The notes under the pieces: generated by a model
What the model was told of the DNA's origin: nothing
The model's input: the letters and a program-made list of their open reading frames with translations, nothing else
Database searches by the model: none
Shown: positions 7,144 to 15,403 of the stretch, in pieces
Layout of the letters: every line of letters begins with the position of its first letter
Numbering within the stretch: the stretch's first letter is position 1
Program-made: the position numbers and the translations under genes
From: Holdemanella sp.
GTDB taxonomy: Bacteria; Bacillota_I; Bacilli_A; Erysipelotrichales; Erysipelotrichaceae
Length of the DNA: 15,403 nt
NCBI GenBank assembly: GCA_021442845.1
Contig: JABUSD010000121.1
Location: 1-15,403 of the forward strand
Direction of reading: 5' to 3'

Positions 7144-7172
7144 ATAATATACGATACAAATCTATAATACAA
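7144..7172 (-). promoter_or_regulatory. Promoter of the AraC-type gene
   Basis: On the minus strand, TTGTAT (7167-7172) and TATTAT (7144-7149) are separated by exactly 17 bp. The -35 overlaps the end of the 20-bp palindrome at 7169-7188, so a factor bound there would touch this promoter too. Confidence 0.6.
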
Positions 7173-7188
7173 ATGAATATGCATTTGT
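7169..7188. promoter_or_regulatory. 20-bp palindromic operator candidate
   Basis: ACAAATGAATATGCATTTGT is palindromic at 18 of 20 positions, with only one mismatched pair near the centre. It lies midway between divergent regulator and transporter genes, over the -35 of the former and the -35 region of the latter. AraC proteins more often bind direct repeats, so a different dimeric regulator is possible. Confidence 0.6.
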
Positions 7189-7191
7189 TAG

Positions 7192-7200
7192 TATGATAAT
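7192..7200 (+). promoter_or_regulatory. Putative -10 region of the glycoside operon
   Basis: TATGATAAT offers overlapping hexamers TATGAT and GATAAT 26-30 bp before the transporter start. No -35-like hexamer is visible at 17 bp, where the palindrome lies. A weak core promoter of this kind fits activation by the AraC-type protein. A TATAAT at 7163-7168 is an alternative. Confidence 0.35.
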
Positions 7201-7226
7201 AACAGAGAGACTGTTTAGGAGGGCTT

Positions 7227-8681
7227 ATGAAGTTAAATTTTATTGAGAAGAGGCTATTTCGTACAAGAATTAAAAATGAACAGGTAGAGGGAAAGGAGAA
7301 ATGGCTAGGGTATCTAGTTGGACCAGCAGGAGCTCTATTATTGAATGCTGTATTGGCATCGTATTTAAATGTGTACTATACCGATGTATTAAAATTAACA
7401 ACCGTATGGGGTGGAATGTTTTTGATGATTTTCCCAATTGTATCGAAAGTCATTGATGCGATTACCAATATCATAATGGGACAGATTATTGATCGCACAA
7501 GAACAAGCCAGGGAAAGGCAAGGCCATATTTATTGATATCGGCACCTTTATTGGCAATAACGGGAATCTTATTGTTTACAGTGCCAAAGGCATCGACAAA
7601 TGTACAGGTAATCTGGATTATGTTGTCTTATAATTTATTCTATTCCTTTGCCTATACGATGTATTACATGTCACATAGTCTGATGGTACCGCTATCTACA
7701 AGAAATACAATTCAAAGAGGAAGCTTATCCGTATTCAGCAATGTATCAGGCGTCATGATTACCGGAATCATTGTAGCCTTGATTTTCCCGATGGTAATTC
7801 TTCCAATCATTGGGGCAAACCAGAGTGCGTGGATTGGCTTGATGTGCATTATCTCGATTTTAGCTTTACCGCTCACATTGATTGAATATTACTTTACACG
7901 TGAAAGAATTACGGAAGAAAGGGCCAATGAAGAAATAGAAGTCATTCCATTATCAAAGCAGTTGAAAGCTGTCTTCTGTGATAGAGAATGGATTATCTTT
8001 ATGTCTTTTTTCCTGATCTATACAGTGGGATCTTTATTAAAGAATGTAGCCCTGGTTTACTATTGTAACTATGTGCTGGGTACTTATAATGATGGAATTA
8101 CCCAGACATTGGTATCCGCTATTGGGGGAATTCCAATGGGAATTGGAATCTTTGCGGTATGGCCACTTGCCAAGAAGTTTGGAAAGCGCAACACAACGAT
8201 TGCAGGTTTTGTGTTCTATGCCATAGGAGGTGCACTATGTGTTCTTTTTCCAAGGAATATGATAATGGTTCTTATTGGACAGTTTATTAAGAACATAGGA
8301 GGATTGCCCGTTGCGTATGTCATGTTAGCTTTATTTGCCGATGTTTTAGATCATATAGAATGGAAATATGACTTCCGATGCGATGGAATCTCTACATCCA
8401 TTCAGACTATTATTGTGACATGTTCTACTGGTGTAGTTAGTGGTGTATTCAATTTCTTATTGGCAAAGACAGGGTATGTAGCTCCCGTCTTTGATGAAAT
8501 CACCAAGGTGACAACAGGATTTGCTCAACCACTGGCTTGTCAGAATGCGATAACCTTCTCTTTTGTTGGATTTGAAGTCATTACTGCGATTGCTTCTATT
8601 ATCTTATTGTGCATGTTTAAAGCGGAAAAGAATGTAGAAAAGGAACAGGCAGAAATTAAATTAAGAAGACAGGGAGAATAA
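7227..8681 (+). CDS. GPH-family glycoside/sugar:cation symporter
   Basis: A major-facilitator transporter of the glycoside-pentoside-hexuronide (MFS_2, MelB-like) type, which imports sugars or small glycosides with H+ or Na+. The 484-aa protein has about 12 hydrophobic helices. The family's first cytoplasmic loop is clear: Asp77 and then [19 protein letters not shown] (85-103). The segment around 376-390 ([18 protein letters not shown]) also matches the GPH pattern of a cytoplasmic loop near helix 10. AGGAGG lies 4 nt before the ATG. It is the first gene of an apparent operon, with the rhamnosidase ATG one base after its stop codon. The substrate is therefore likely a rhamnose-containing glycoside or its hydrolysis product, which is inference from context. 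Confidence 0.93.
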   Translation: MKLNFIEKRLFRTRIKNEQVEGKEKWLGYLVGPAGALLLNAVLASYLNVYYTDVLKLTTVWGGMFLMIFPIVSKVIDAITNIIMGQIIDRTRTSQGKARPYLLISAPLLAITGILLFTVPKASTNVQVIWIMLSYNLFYSFAYTMYYMSHSLMVPLSTRNTIQRGSLSVFSNVSGVMITGIIVALIFPMVILPIIGANQSAWIGLMCIISILALPLTLIEYYFTRERITEERANEEIEVIPLSKQLKAVFCDREWIIFMSFFLIYTVGSLLKNVALVYYCNYVLGTYNDGITQTLVSAIGGIPMGIGIFAVWPLAKKFGKRNTTIAGFVFYAIGGALCVLFPRNMIMVLIGQFIKNIGGLPVAYVMLALFADVLDHIEWKYDFRCDGISTSIQTIIVTCSTGVVSGVFNFLLAKTGYVAPVFDEITKVTTGFAQPLACQNAITFSFVGFEVITAIASIILLCMFKAEKNVEKEQAEIKLRRQGE

Positions 8682-8682
8682 G

Positions 8683-11235
8683 ATGAAGGCAACAAATTTA
8701 CGATGTGAATATCTGGAAAACCCAATCGGAATCGATACTATAAATCCTTGTCTCATGTGGAAAGATGAAGGCGGAATATCGCAGAGTGCCTATCAGATTG
8801 TCTGCACAATAAATCATGAAACGGTATGGGATACAGGAAAAGTACAATCTTCCAGCATGCGTACAATGTATAATGGAAAACCATTACAATCCAAAGACAG
8901 AGTGATATGGAAAGTTAGAGTATGGGATGAAAAGGATCAGGTAGAAGAGTATTCATCTGCTTATTTTGAAATGGGCCTTTTAGAAGGTTTCCATGCGAAA
9001 TGGATAACTGGAAACTATAAACCAAAGACAAAGAAAAGTTTAGTAGGTGACTATCTGGCAAGAAAAGCGGAAAGATATCCGGTGGATTGTTTCAAAAAGG
9101 TTTTTGAATGCAAAGATATTCAAAAGGCAAGATTGTATATTACAGCCTGTGGTTTATATGAAGCCTATATCAATGATAAAAGAGTGGGAGATTTTATCAT
9201 GGCACCAGGGTATACCGATTATCGTAAAAGGGTGCAATACCAGACGTATGATGTGACAGACTTGCTTATAGAAGGAAATAATGTATTAACTGTATTCTTA
9301 GCGGATGGATGGTATCGTGGAAGTACTGGAGCCTGGGGACTTTTATGTCAATATGGAATCGAGACTAAACTTCTTGTTCAACTGGAAATGGATGATATGA
9401 CAATCATCAGTGATGATACATGGGACTGGTCAAATGATGGACCTATCCGTTTTGCGGATAACAAGGATGGAGAAATTGTTGATGCATCTATGAAACCATC
9501 CTTTGATAAAAAGGCAAAGTGTACAAATCATACTGTAATGCCTTCAGCATCAAACAATGTATCCGTAAAAGAACACGAGCATTTTAAACCAGACATCATA
9601 AAAACACCGTTAGGGAAAACTATCTATAATTTCAAGCAGAATATCGCAGGGTATGTATCCTTTAAAGTAAAGGCACATAAAGGGGATAGGATTTATCTTC
9701 GTTTTGGAGAAATTCTGGATGATAAAGGGGAGTTTACACAAAATAATATTCAGTGTAAGTATAAGGATCATATTTCACCATTACAGGAAGTAACTTACAT
9801 ATGTAAGGAAGGCTGGAATGCATATAAGACAACTTTTTCCATCTTTGGATTTCAATATGTACTGGTAGAAAGCAATCTTGAAAATATTGAAATGGAAGCT
9901 ATTGCGGTCTATTCAGATTTAGAGAGAACTGGTTATTTTGAAAGTTCGAATAGCTTATTAAATCAGTTTTTTGAAAATACAGTATGGTCAGCCAAAGGAA
10001 ATTTCCTTGATATTCCAACGGATTGTCCAACTAGAGAAAGACATGGTTGGACAGGGGATATTCAGATTTTTACCCGAACAGCAAATTATCTATTCAACTT
10101 TATGCCATTCGCAAAGAAATATTTAAACGATGTCTTTGATGTGCAATATAAAGATGGAAAAGTTGTTCAGATAGCACCAGTGGGCGGGACCGATTTCTTC
10201 ATGAAAGTTATGGATGGATCGGTAGGATGGGCTGATGTTGCCGTATTGATGCCATACCAGTTATATAAACAATATCAGGATAAAAGAATACTTCAGCAGT
10301 TCTATCCGAATATGGAAAAATATATAGAGTTTATGCAGAAACGAAGTGGCAAGAAAACTCTGTTGTCAAAACCATTAAAGATACGTAAGGAAGATCGAAA
10401 ATACGCAACAAACTATGGACAGATTTATGGAGAATGGGCAGAACCGGAAGATGTGAATAAATTTAAGATTGATGATTTTATCTATCCACATCCAGAAGAA
10501 GCAACGGCTTATACAAGCTATGTCCATGAAAAGATGAGTGAAATCTGTTCTATACTTGATAAGAAAGAAAAGGAAAAAGAATACTCACAGTTTGCTTTGT
10601 CAACAAAAAAAGCTTACCAGAGTATTCTATATCTACAGGAATTCTCCCTGGATACAGATAGACAGGCAAAGCTTGTGCGACCTTTATATATGAATCTATT
10701 GAATGAAGAACAGCGAAAGTATGCCGAAAAACGATTGATTAAAGCGTTGGAGAACTATCGATGGCGTATAGGAACCGGATTTTTATCCACACCACTGATT
10801 CTATATGTATTAGAGAAATTGAATATAGAATATGCCTATCGTTTATTGGAGAATGAAGAAGTACCCGGATGGCTTGCCATGCCTAAAAAAGGCGCAACAA
10901 CAATCTGGGAAAGCTGGGAATGTGATAAACATGAAGTCGATGTGGATTCAAGAAATCACTATTCAAAAGGATCTATGTGTGAATGGTTATTCGCTTCCAT
11001 GTGTGGAATCAATATAGAAGCAGAAAATGCATTTATTATCGCTCCAAAACCTGGAGGACACTTTACGTATGCCAAGGCACAATATGACAGCATATATGGT
11101 ATGGTAGAAAGTGGATGGAAAAAAGTGAATAATACAATTGTATATACCGTATCAATACCATCCAACTGCAAGGCAACTTTCATCTATCCTGATGGAAGAA
11201 AAGAGGAATTGCACACTGGAATATATATATTATAG
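8683..11235 (+). CDS. Alpha-L-rhamnosidase, GH78 family
   Basis: Hydrolyses terminal alpha-L-rhamnose from glycosides by an inverting mechanism. The 850-aa protein shows the GH78 plan: an N-terminal beta domain opening with LRCEYLENPIGID, a Bac_rhamnosid_N-like domain with DGWYRGSTG (208-216), a further beta domain (~300-410), an (alpha/alpha)6 catalytic barrel (~415-755) and a C-terminal beta domain. The catalytic motif DIPTDCPTRERHGWTGD (443-459) supplies Glu452 as likely general acid, and TTIWESWE (739-746) supplies Glu743 as likely base. There is no signal peptide, so it acts in the cytoplasm on imported substrate. AGGGAG (8671-8676) lies 6 nt before the ATG, inside the end of the transporter gene, implying co-transcription and perhaps translational coupling. 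Confidence 0.94.
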   Translation: MKATNLRCEYLENPIGIDTINPCLMWKDEGGISQSAYQIVCTINHETVWDTGKVQSSSMRTMYNGKPLQSKDRVIWKVRVWDEKDQVEEYSSAYFEMGLLEGFHAKWITGNYKPKTKKSLVGDYLARKAERYPVDCFKKVFECKDIQKARLYITACGLYEAYINDKRVGDFIMAPGYTDYRKRVQYQTYDVTDLLIEGNNVLTVFLADGWYRGSTGAWGLLCQYGIETKLLVQLEMDDMTIISDDTWDWSNDGPIRFADNKDGEIVDASMKPSFDKKAKCTNHTVMPSASNNVSVKEHEHFKPDIIKTPLGKTIYNFKQNIAGYVSFKVKAHKGDRIYLRFGEILDDKGEFTQNNIQCKYKDHISPLQEVTYICKEGWNAYKTTFSIFGFQYVLVESNLENIEMEAIAVYSDLERTGYFESSNSLLNQFFENTVWSAKGNFLDIPTDCPTRERHGWTGDIQIFTRTANYLFNFMPFAKKYLNDVFDVQYKDGKVVQIAPVGGTDFFMKVMDGSVGWADVAVLMPYQLYKQYQDKRILQQFYPNMEKYIEFMQKRSGKKTLLSKPLKIRKEDRKYATNYGQIYGEWAEPEDVNKFKIDDFIYPHPEEATAYTSYVHEKMSEICSILDKKEKEKEYSQFALSTKKAYQSILYLQEFSLDTDRQAKLVRPLYMNLLNEEQRKYAEKRLIKALENYRWRIGTGFLSTPLILYVLEKLNIEYAYRLLENEEVPGWLAMPKKGATTIWESWECDKHEVDVDSRNHYSKGSMCEWLFASMCGINIEAENAFIIAPKPGGHFTYAKAQYDSIYGMVESGWKKVNNTIVYTVSIPSNCKATFIYPDGRKEELHTGIYIL

Positions 11236-11261
11236 ATATATGACTATTAAGGAACAATAAA

Positions 11262-13559
11262 ATGAATAAAAAAGAAATATCATTAAAGGAAAAAATCGCA
11301 TTGTGTTCAGGAGAGAATTTCTGGCAGACAAAATCATTAGAAAATCTTCCTGCTGTTTTCATGTGTGATGGTCCCAATGGATTAAGAAAACAGGATTTGC
11401 AGAAGAAAACGGATGCGATGGGTGTAAACCAGTCAAAAAAGGCAACCTGTTTTCCCTGTAGTGTAACTTTATCCAATAGTTTTGATGAAGAATTATTATA
11501 TAAGGTAGGACAAGCCATTGGGCAAGAAGCAAACAAGGAAAAAGTAGGCATGGTCCTTGGACCAGGATGCAATATCAAAAGAAATCCATTGTGTGGAAGA
11601 AACTTTGAATATTTCAGTGAAGACCCCTATATATCCGGGAAGTTGGCAGCCTCCTATATTCAGGGTATGGAAGCAACAGGAATAAGCTGCAGCTTAAAAC
11701 ATTTCTTTGGGAACAACCAGGAATATAATCGCTTCACATCCAATAGTGTTATGGATGAAAGAACAAAACGGGAAATCTATTTGAAACCATTTGAAATTGC
11801 GGTTAAAGAAGGAAAGCCTTCCACTGTAATGTGTGCCTACAACAAGATTGATGGAATTCATTGCAGTGACAGTAAAACCTTGTTGACGGATATATTGCGA
11901 AAGGAATGGGGATTTACAGGATTGGTCATTACCGATTGGGGTGCTATGAATGACCGTATAAAATCCTTTGAAGCTGGATTGGATCTATCGATGCCAGGAG
12001 GCAGTGCTTATCAGGAAAACGATGCCTATAAAGCCCTTCAGGAAGGAAATTTAGATGAAGGTTATATAGATGCAAGTGTATCCAGAGTGATTCACCTTAT
12101 GGAAAAGACAAAGAAATCCTTGTCCCAGACCATTGACTTCAAAATGGAAGACCATCATGCCTTGGCAATAGAAGCAGCCTGTAAAGGCGCTGTTCTATTA
12201 AAGAATGAAAATATCTTACCGCTACAAAAGGATAAGAAGGTAGCTATTATTGGAACAATGGCAGAATACCCTCGTTATCAAGGTGCAGGATCAAGCCATG
12301 TTAATCCAGATATACTTGTAACACCATTGGATGTATTTAAAGGAAGCTATGCGAAGGGCTATAACGAAGATGGAAGTACAGATAAAAAGCTATTAGAAGA
12401 AGCAAAACAAGTGGCATCAAACAAGGATATCTGTATTATATTTGCAGGTCTTCCAGAAGCCTATGAATCCGAAGGTTTCGATCGAGAGACAATGAAGATG
12501 CCAGAAGGAATGAATCAGCTGATTCAGGAAGTATCATCTGTTAATGAAAATATCGTTGTCATTCTATGTGCAGGAGCCCCTGTTGAAATTGAATTTGAAG
12601 AAAAGGTAAAAGCGATTCTTTATTTAGGGTTAGCTGGACAGGGAATAGGACAAGCCTCCTATAATCTAGTCTATGGTCTGTATAATCCATCGGGTAAATT
12701 GAGCGAAACATGGCCTAAATCATATAACGATGTCATTTCAAAGAATTATTATGGTACAAAGGATGCCTTATATAAGGAAGGCATCTATGTAGGATACCGT
12801 TATTATGAAAAGGCAAATATTCCTGTTCGGTATCCATTTGGATATGGATTAAGTTATACAACCTTTACATATTCCAATTTAGAAATAAAAGAGAATACTG
12901 TATCGGTTACAGTTACAAATAACGGAAATGTAGCAGGGGATGAGATTGTACTTTTATATATAGGTATGAATAAAAAGGATATCTATCGACCTGTAAGAGA
13001 ATTAAAACGCTTTAAAAAGATTCATCTTAATGTAAATGAAAGTAAGACTGTAACTTTTGCTCTGGATACAGATTGTTTTGAAGTCTATCAGGATGGATTC
13101 AAAGTATTAAAAGGAAATTATTTTGTTCAAATTGATGCATTAAAAGAATTCTTTGATGTAGATGGATTCGATTTTGAAATAAAGAGTGCACCATGGTATC
13201 TAACAGTAAAGAAAGAACCATCCCTTCATGAATTTGAATCATTGCTTGGATATAGCTATAAAGAAGAGATTTTAAAAAAAGGATCCTTTACTATGGATAA
13301 TAGTGTAGTGGAAATGAAAGATTCTTCATTAGTGATGAAAATTATGCATAAGGCTGTAGAAATTGTCATTGCCAAAGGAAATGGCGGAAAGATCGATTAT
13401 ACCAATCCAACTTTTAAAATGCTGATGGCATCCAGTGTAGGAGGGCCTTTACGTAATATGCAGATTTCTTCAGGGTCAAAGGGAAATACATTTGCAGGTT
13501 TACTTGATATGGCCAATGGACATTTCTTTAAAGGATTAAAGAAGATGATGAGTAAATAA
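11262..13559 (+). CDS. GH3-family beta-glycosidase (probable beta-glucosidase)
   Basis: A retaining exo-glycosidase, most likely removing beta-linked glucose. The 765-aa protein has a GH3 N-terminal barrel with FFGNNQE and the nucleophile Asp225 in VITDWGAMN. The GH3 C-terminal domain contains YQGAGSSHVNP and ESEGFDRE (402-409), where Glu404 is the likely acid/base. An Fn3-like domain follows YPFGYGLSYTTF (524 onward), then a ~120-aa C-terminal tail of the kind seen in cytoplasmic Bacillota GH3 enzymes. No signal peptide is present. AAGGA lies 8 nt before the ATG, and the gap from the rhamnosidase stop is only 26 bp, so the two are probably co-transcribed. Working after the rhamnosidase, it would cleave the exposed glucose from a rhamnosyl-glucoside. 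Xylosidase or other GH3 specificity cannot be excluded. Confidence 0.93.
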   Translation: MNKKEISLKEKIALCSGENFWQTKSLENLPAVFMCDGPNGLRKQDLQKKTDAMGVNQSKKATCFPCSVTLSNSFDEELLYKVGQAIGQEANKEKVGMVLGPGCNIKRNPLCGRNFEYFSEDPYISGKLAASYIQGMEATGISCSLKHFFGNNQEYNRFTSNSVMDERTKREIYLKPFEIAVKEGKPSTVMCAYNKIDGIHCSDSKTLLTDILRKEWGFTGLVITDWGAMNDRIKSFEAGLDLSMPGGSAYQENDAYKALQEGNLDEGYIDASVSRVIHLMEKTKKSLSQTIDFKMEDHHALAIEAACKGAVLLKNENILPLQKDKKVAIIGTMAEYPRYQGAGSSHVNPDILVTPLDVFKGSYAKGYNEDGSTDKKLLEEAKQVASNKDICIIFAGLPEAYESEGFDRETMKMPEGMNQLIQEVSSVNENIVVILCAGAPVEIEFEEKVKAILYLGLAGQGIGQASYNLVYGLYNPSGKLSETWPKSYNDVISKNYYGTKDALYKEGIYVGYRYYEKANIPVRYPFGYGLSYTTFTYSNLEIKENTVSVTVTNNGNVAGDEIVLLYIGMNKKDIYRPVRELKRFKKIHLNVNESKTVTFALDTDCFEVYQDGFKVLKGNYFVQIDALKEFFDVDGFDFEIKSAPWYLTVKKEPSLHEFESLLGYSYKEEILKKGSFTMDNSVVEMKDSSLVMKIMHKAVEIVIAKGNGGKIDYTNPTFKMLMASSVGGPLRNMQISSGSKGNTFAGLLDMANGHFFKGLKKMMSK

Positions 13560-13599
13560 TTTACTTATTATTTACAATTTTATAATTTTATACTTTACA

Positions 13600-13636
13600 C
13601 ATCCTTTCTATTGTATAAGTAGAAAGGATGATTTTT
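13600..13636 (+). terminator. Hairpin with T-run; overlaps next gene's Shine-Dalgarno
   Basis: CATCCTTTCT (13600-13609) and AGAAAGGATG (13621-13630) form a perfect 10-bp stem with an 11-nt loop, followed by A and five Ts. It lies 40 bp after the GH3 stop codon and could end the glycoside operon. The 3' arm contains the Shine-Dalgarno AAAGGA of the following small gene, so the structure could equally control its translation. TATAAG (13614-13619) in the loop could be a weak -10 box. Confidence 0.6.
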
Positions 13637-13846
13637 ATGAAAAAAAGCTTATTTATAGAACATACATGGATGTCCTTAGTGATATTACCAGGGTTGATAA
13701 CATTAATTGCATATTATGTATTACATACTGTTTTCTTTCAATTTGTGACAAATGAATGGGTAGATTCCTTCGCGATGACTATAAGTGTTATAAGCGGTTT
13801 AGTTCTATATTTATATATTGTTGTAAAGGGTATGCGAAATACATAG
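13637..13846 (+). CDS. Small two-helix membrane protein, unknown function
   Basis: I do not recognise a family. The 69-aa product starts MKKSLFIEHTW and has two hydrophobic segments, about residues 12-35 and 43-63, joined by a short polar turn (TNEWVDS); it ends KGMRNT. It is probably an inner-membrane hairpin. The start chosen is ATG 13637, with AAAGGA (13623-13628) 8 nt upstream; the in-frame ATG at 13628 overlaps that site and would have none. Low-complexity or signal-peptide alternatives seem less likely, because both segments are membrane-length and no cleavage motif is obvious. The gene lies between the glycosidase operon and the phosphate transporter, with no clear link to either. Confidence 0.65.
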   Translation: MKKSLFIEHTWMSLVILPGLITLIAYYVLHTVFFQFVTNEWVDSFAMTISVISGLVLYLYIVVKGMRNT

Positions 13847-13862
13847 AATTTACATAGAATTT
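13841..13862. repeat. Two tandem copies of an 11-bp repeat
   Basis: ACATAGAATTT occurs twice head to tail (13841-13851 and 13852-13862). The first copy contains the TAG stop of the small membrane protein, so a slippage event here would leave the reading frame end intact. No function is evident. Confidence 0.8.
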
Positions 13863-13925
13863 ACAAATCCATGTCTTATCACTTTACATCACTTTATTAA
13901 GATGATGGTAAGTGGAGGTAAAAAC

Positions 13926-15403
13926 ATGGATTTTTTTAGTATATTGACAATGGTAGGAGGGCTTGCCCTATTCTTGTATGGAATGAAGATTATGGGTGAT
14001 GCCTTATCAAAAATGGCAGGGGGAAAATTAGAACAAATTTTAGAGAAGGCAACCAACAATCCGATAAAAGCGGTTTTATTGGGTGCAGGTGTTACAGCCA
14101 TAATCCAGTCATCATCAGCGACTACTGTTATGGTTGTTGGATTTGTTAACTCGGGGATTATGAAACTATCCCAGGCGATTGGTGTCATTATGGGAGCCAA
14201 CATCGGTACAACTATCACATCATGGATTTTAAGTTTATCGGGTATTGAAAGCAGCAACTTCTTTATAAAATTATTGAAGCCATCTTCTTTTTCACCTGTA
14301 CTGGCTTTGATTGGTATTGTGTTCATCATGTTTTTAAAGAGTGAAAAGAAAAAGGATATTGGAACCATATTAATTGGCTTTGCGATCTTGATGTTTGGAA
14401 TGGAAACGATGAGTGGAGCGGTTAAACCGCTTGCCAATGTACCAGAATTCACATCTTTATTTACGGCATTCCAGAATCCAATTCTAGGTATGTTAGTTGG
14501 TGCTATTCTAACCGCTATTATTCAATCTTCATCCGCATCTGTTGGTATCCTGCAGGCAATGTGTGTGACAGGATCCGTAACCATTGGAGCGGCTTTGCCA
14601 GTTATTATGGGACAGAACATTGGAACTTGTGTAACGGCTTTAATTTCAAGTATTGGAGCCAGCAAGAATGCTCGTAGAGCCTCTTTGATTCACTTGTATT
14701 TTAACTTGATAGGTACAGTATTATTTATGAGTGTATTCTATGGAATCAATGTATTTGTTCATTTCACTTTCTTGCAGGATACAGCTAGTGCTGCAACCAT
14801 TGCGATTATTCACAGTATCTTTAATATTGTAGCTACTATTGTATTATTACCAATGGGAAAACTATTGGAAAAACTTGCCTTTATCACAATTCCATATACG
14901 GAAGATGAAGATAAGGATACAGAAGTTAATATATTGGATGAAAGATTTCTGGAAAGACCTGGATTTGCCCTTGTACAATGTAAGAATGCCATCTGTGATA
15001 TTGCCAATATCATTAATGAAATGATGGCAATCACAAATCATAATATAGATAAGTTCTCAAAAGAATTAAACAATAAGGTTATTGAATTAGAAGATGTAGT
15101 CGATTTAAAAGAAGATGAATTAAGTTCTTATATGACAAAACTGGCTTCTAAATCCTTATCTGAAGAAGATAGTCATAAATTAAATCTATACAGTAAATGC
15201 ATTACTGATTTTGAAAGAATCTCTGATTATCTAAAGGGAATTGCCTATGGATTAAAGAAGATTGATAAACGGGATGAACCGTTCTCGGATGAATGCATCA
15301 AGGAATTGAAAACAATTCTATCTGCCTCTGATGAGATTATTGAATGTACTGTTTCAAGTTTTAAACATGATGATCTCCAGACAGCTGTGCCAGTGAGCTA
15401 CAT
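13926..15403 (+). CDS. Na+/Pi cotransporter family protein with PhoU-like tail (3' end cut by window)
   Basis: A membrane protein of the PNaS/NptA-YjbB family, which moves phosphate coupled to Na+ or sustains phosphate export. At least 492 codons are present and the frame is open to the window edge. The membrane part (about 1-310) has the two inverted-repeat signatures QSSSAT (61-66) and QSSSAS (200-205), each followed downstream by a MGANIGT or MGQNIGT motif. From about residue 340 the protein becomes hydrophilic and helical (IINEMMAITNHNIDKF, then FERISDYLKGIAYGL), resembling a PhoU domain, as in the larger bacterial members. The start ATG 13926 has GGAGG 7 nt upstream. No terminator is seen between it and the small upstream gene, so a shared transcript is possible. 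Substrate direction is not deducible from sequence. Confidence 0.93.
   Translation, partial: MDFFSILTMVGGLALFLYGMKIMGDALSKMAGGKLEQILEKATNNPIKAVLLGAGVTAIIQSSSATTVMVVGFVNSGIMKLSQAIGVIMGANIGTTITSWILSLSGIESSNFFIKLLKPSSFSPVLALIGIVFIMFLKSEKKKDIGTILIGFAILMFGMETMSGAVKPLANVPEFTSLFTAFQNPILGMLVGAILTAIIQSSSASVGILQAMCVTGSVTIGAALPVIMGQNIGTCVTALISSIGASKNARRASLIHLYFNLIGTVLFMSVFYGINVFVHFTFLQDTASAATIAIIHSIFNIVATIVLLPMGKLLEKLAFITIPYTEDEDKDTEVNILDERFLERPGFALVQCKNAICDIANIINEMMAITNHNIDKFSKELNNKVIELEDVVDLKEDELSSYMTKLASKSLSEEDSHKLNLYSKCITDFERISDYLKGIAYGLKKIDKRDEPFSDECIKELKTILSASDEIIECTVSSFKHDDLQTAVPVSY

Noticed and set aside
11219..11245. AT-alternating stretch between GH78 and GH3 as promoter or terminator
   Set aside because: Simple TA-rich sequence with no convincing -35 or GC stem; the 26-bp gap and Shine-Dalgarno fit plain operon spacing.
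11180..11578. 132-codon minus-strand frame spanning the GH78/GH3 junction
   Set aside because: It is antisense to conserved parts of both enzymes and resembles no family.
13889..14452. 187-codon minus-strand frame opposite the start of the Na/Pi gene
   Set aside because: The plus strand encodes the Na/Pi cotransporter with QSSSAT motifs and a good Shine-Dalgarno, so the antisense frame is a codon-composition shadow.
14810..15034. Short overlapping frames on both strands inside the Na/Pi gene
   Set aside because: Shadows of the long open frame; no ribosome site or recognisable product.

Overview
The window looks like chromosomal DNA from a low-GC member of the Bacillota. The evidence is AT-rich intergenic DNA, strong Shine-Dalgarno sequences, sigma-A-type promoters with many TATAAT boxes, and Rex/AdhE-type fermentation genes. 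The gene set (bifunctional AdhE, Rex, an intracellular glycosidase operon) suits a fermentative anaerobe, plausibly a gut Erysipelotrichia- or Clostridia-like bacterium. The lineage is an inference, because no 16S sequence is present.

Layout. Positions 1-313 are the 3' end of a 23S rRNA, followed by a processing-type hairpin and a complete 5S rRNA (374-490). Directly after the 5S is a short relic that repeats its 3' end, then the rRNA operon terminator. The stretch 491-842 holds no protein gene: it contains the 5S relic, the terminator, a 17-bp AT-rich hairpin (672-715), a 10-bp palindrome (734-743) and the nagB promoter. nagB (843-1580, +) converges on adhE (1624-4239, -) through a shared bidirectional terminator. 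Upstream of adhE lies rex (4379-5011, -), whose product is the usual NADH-responsive repressor of adhE. The adhE promoter is a near-consensus TTGACA-17-TATAAA carrying a Rex-like inverted repeat. rex is divergent from pheA (prephenate dehydratase, 5092-5946, +). Both of these genes lack a Shine-Dalgarno and have a TGn-TATAAT box exactly 6 nt before the ATG, so both look leaderless.

Positions 5970-13559 form a carbohydrate-utilisation locus. An AraC-type regulator (-) is divergent from an apparent operon of a GPH-family sugar/glycoside transporter, a GH78 alpha-L-rhamnosidase and a GH3 beta-glycosidase. Neither enzyme has a visible signal peptide. The simplest reading is uptake of an intact rhamnosyl-glucoside (for example a plant flavonoid or saponin glycan, or its free disaccharide), followed by removal of rhamnose and then glucose in the cytoplasm. 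A 20-bp near-perfect palindrome sits between the divergent genes, over both putative -35 regions.

The right end carries a small two-helix membrane protein (13637-13846), whose Shine-Dalgarno lies inside a 10-bp hairpin that may also terminate the glycosidase operon, and a Na+/Pi-cotransporter-family protein with a PhoU-like tail (from 13926) that runs off the window. No CRISPR array, insertion sequence, prophage or tRNA gene was seen. No wholly new system is evident. The most unusual items are the paired leaderless-looking rex/pheA genes, the 5S relic, and the regulatory hairpins and palindromes.
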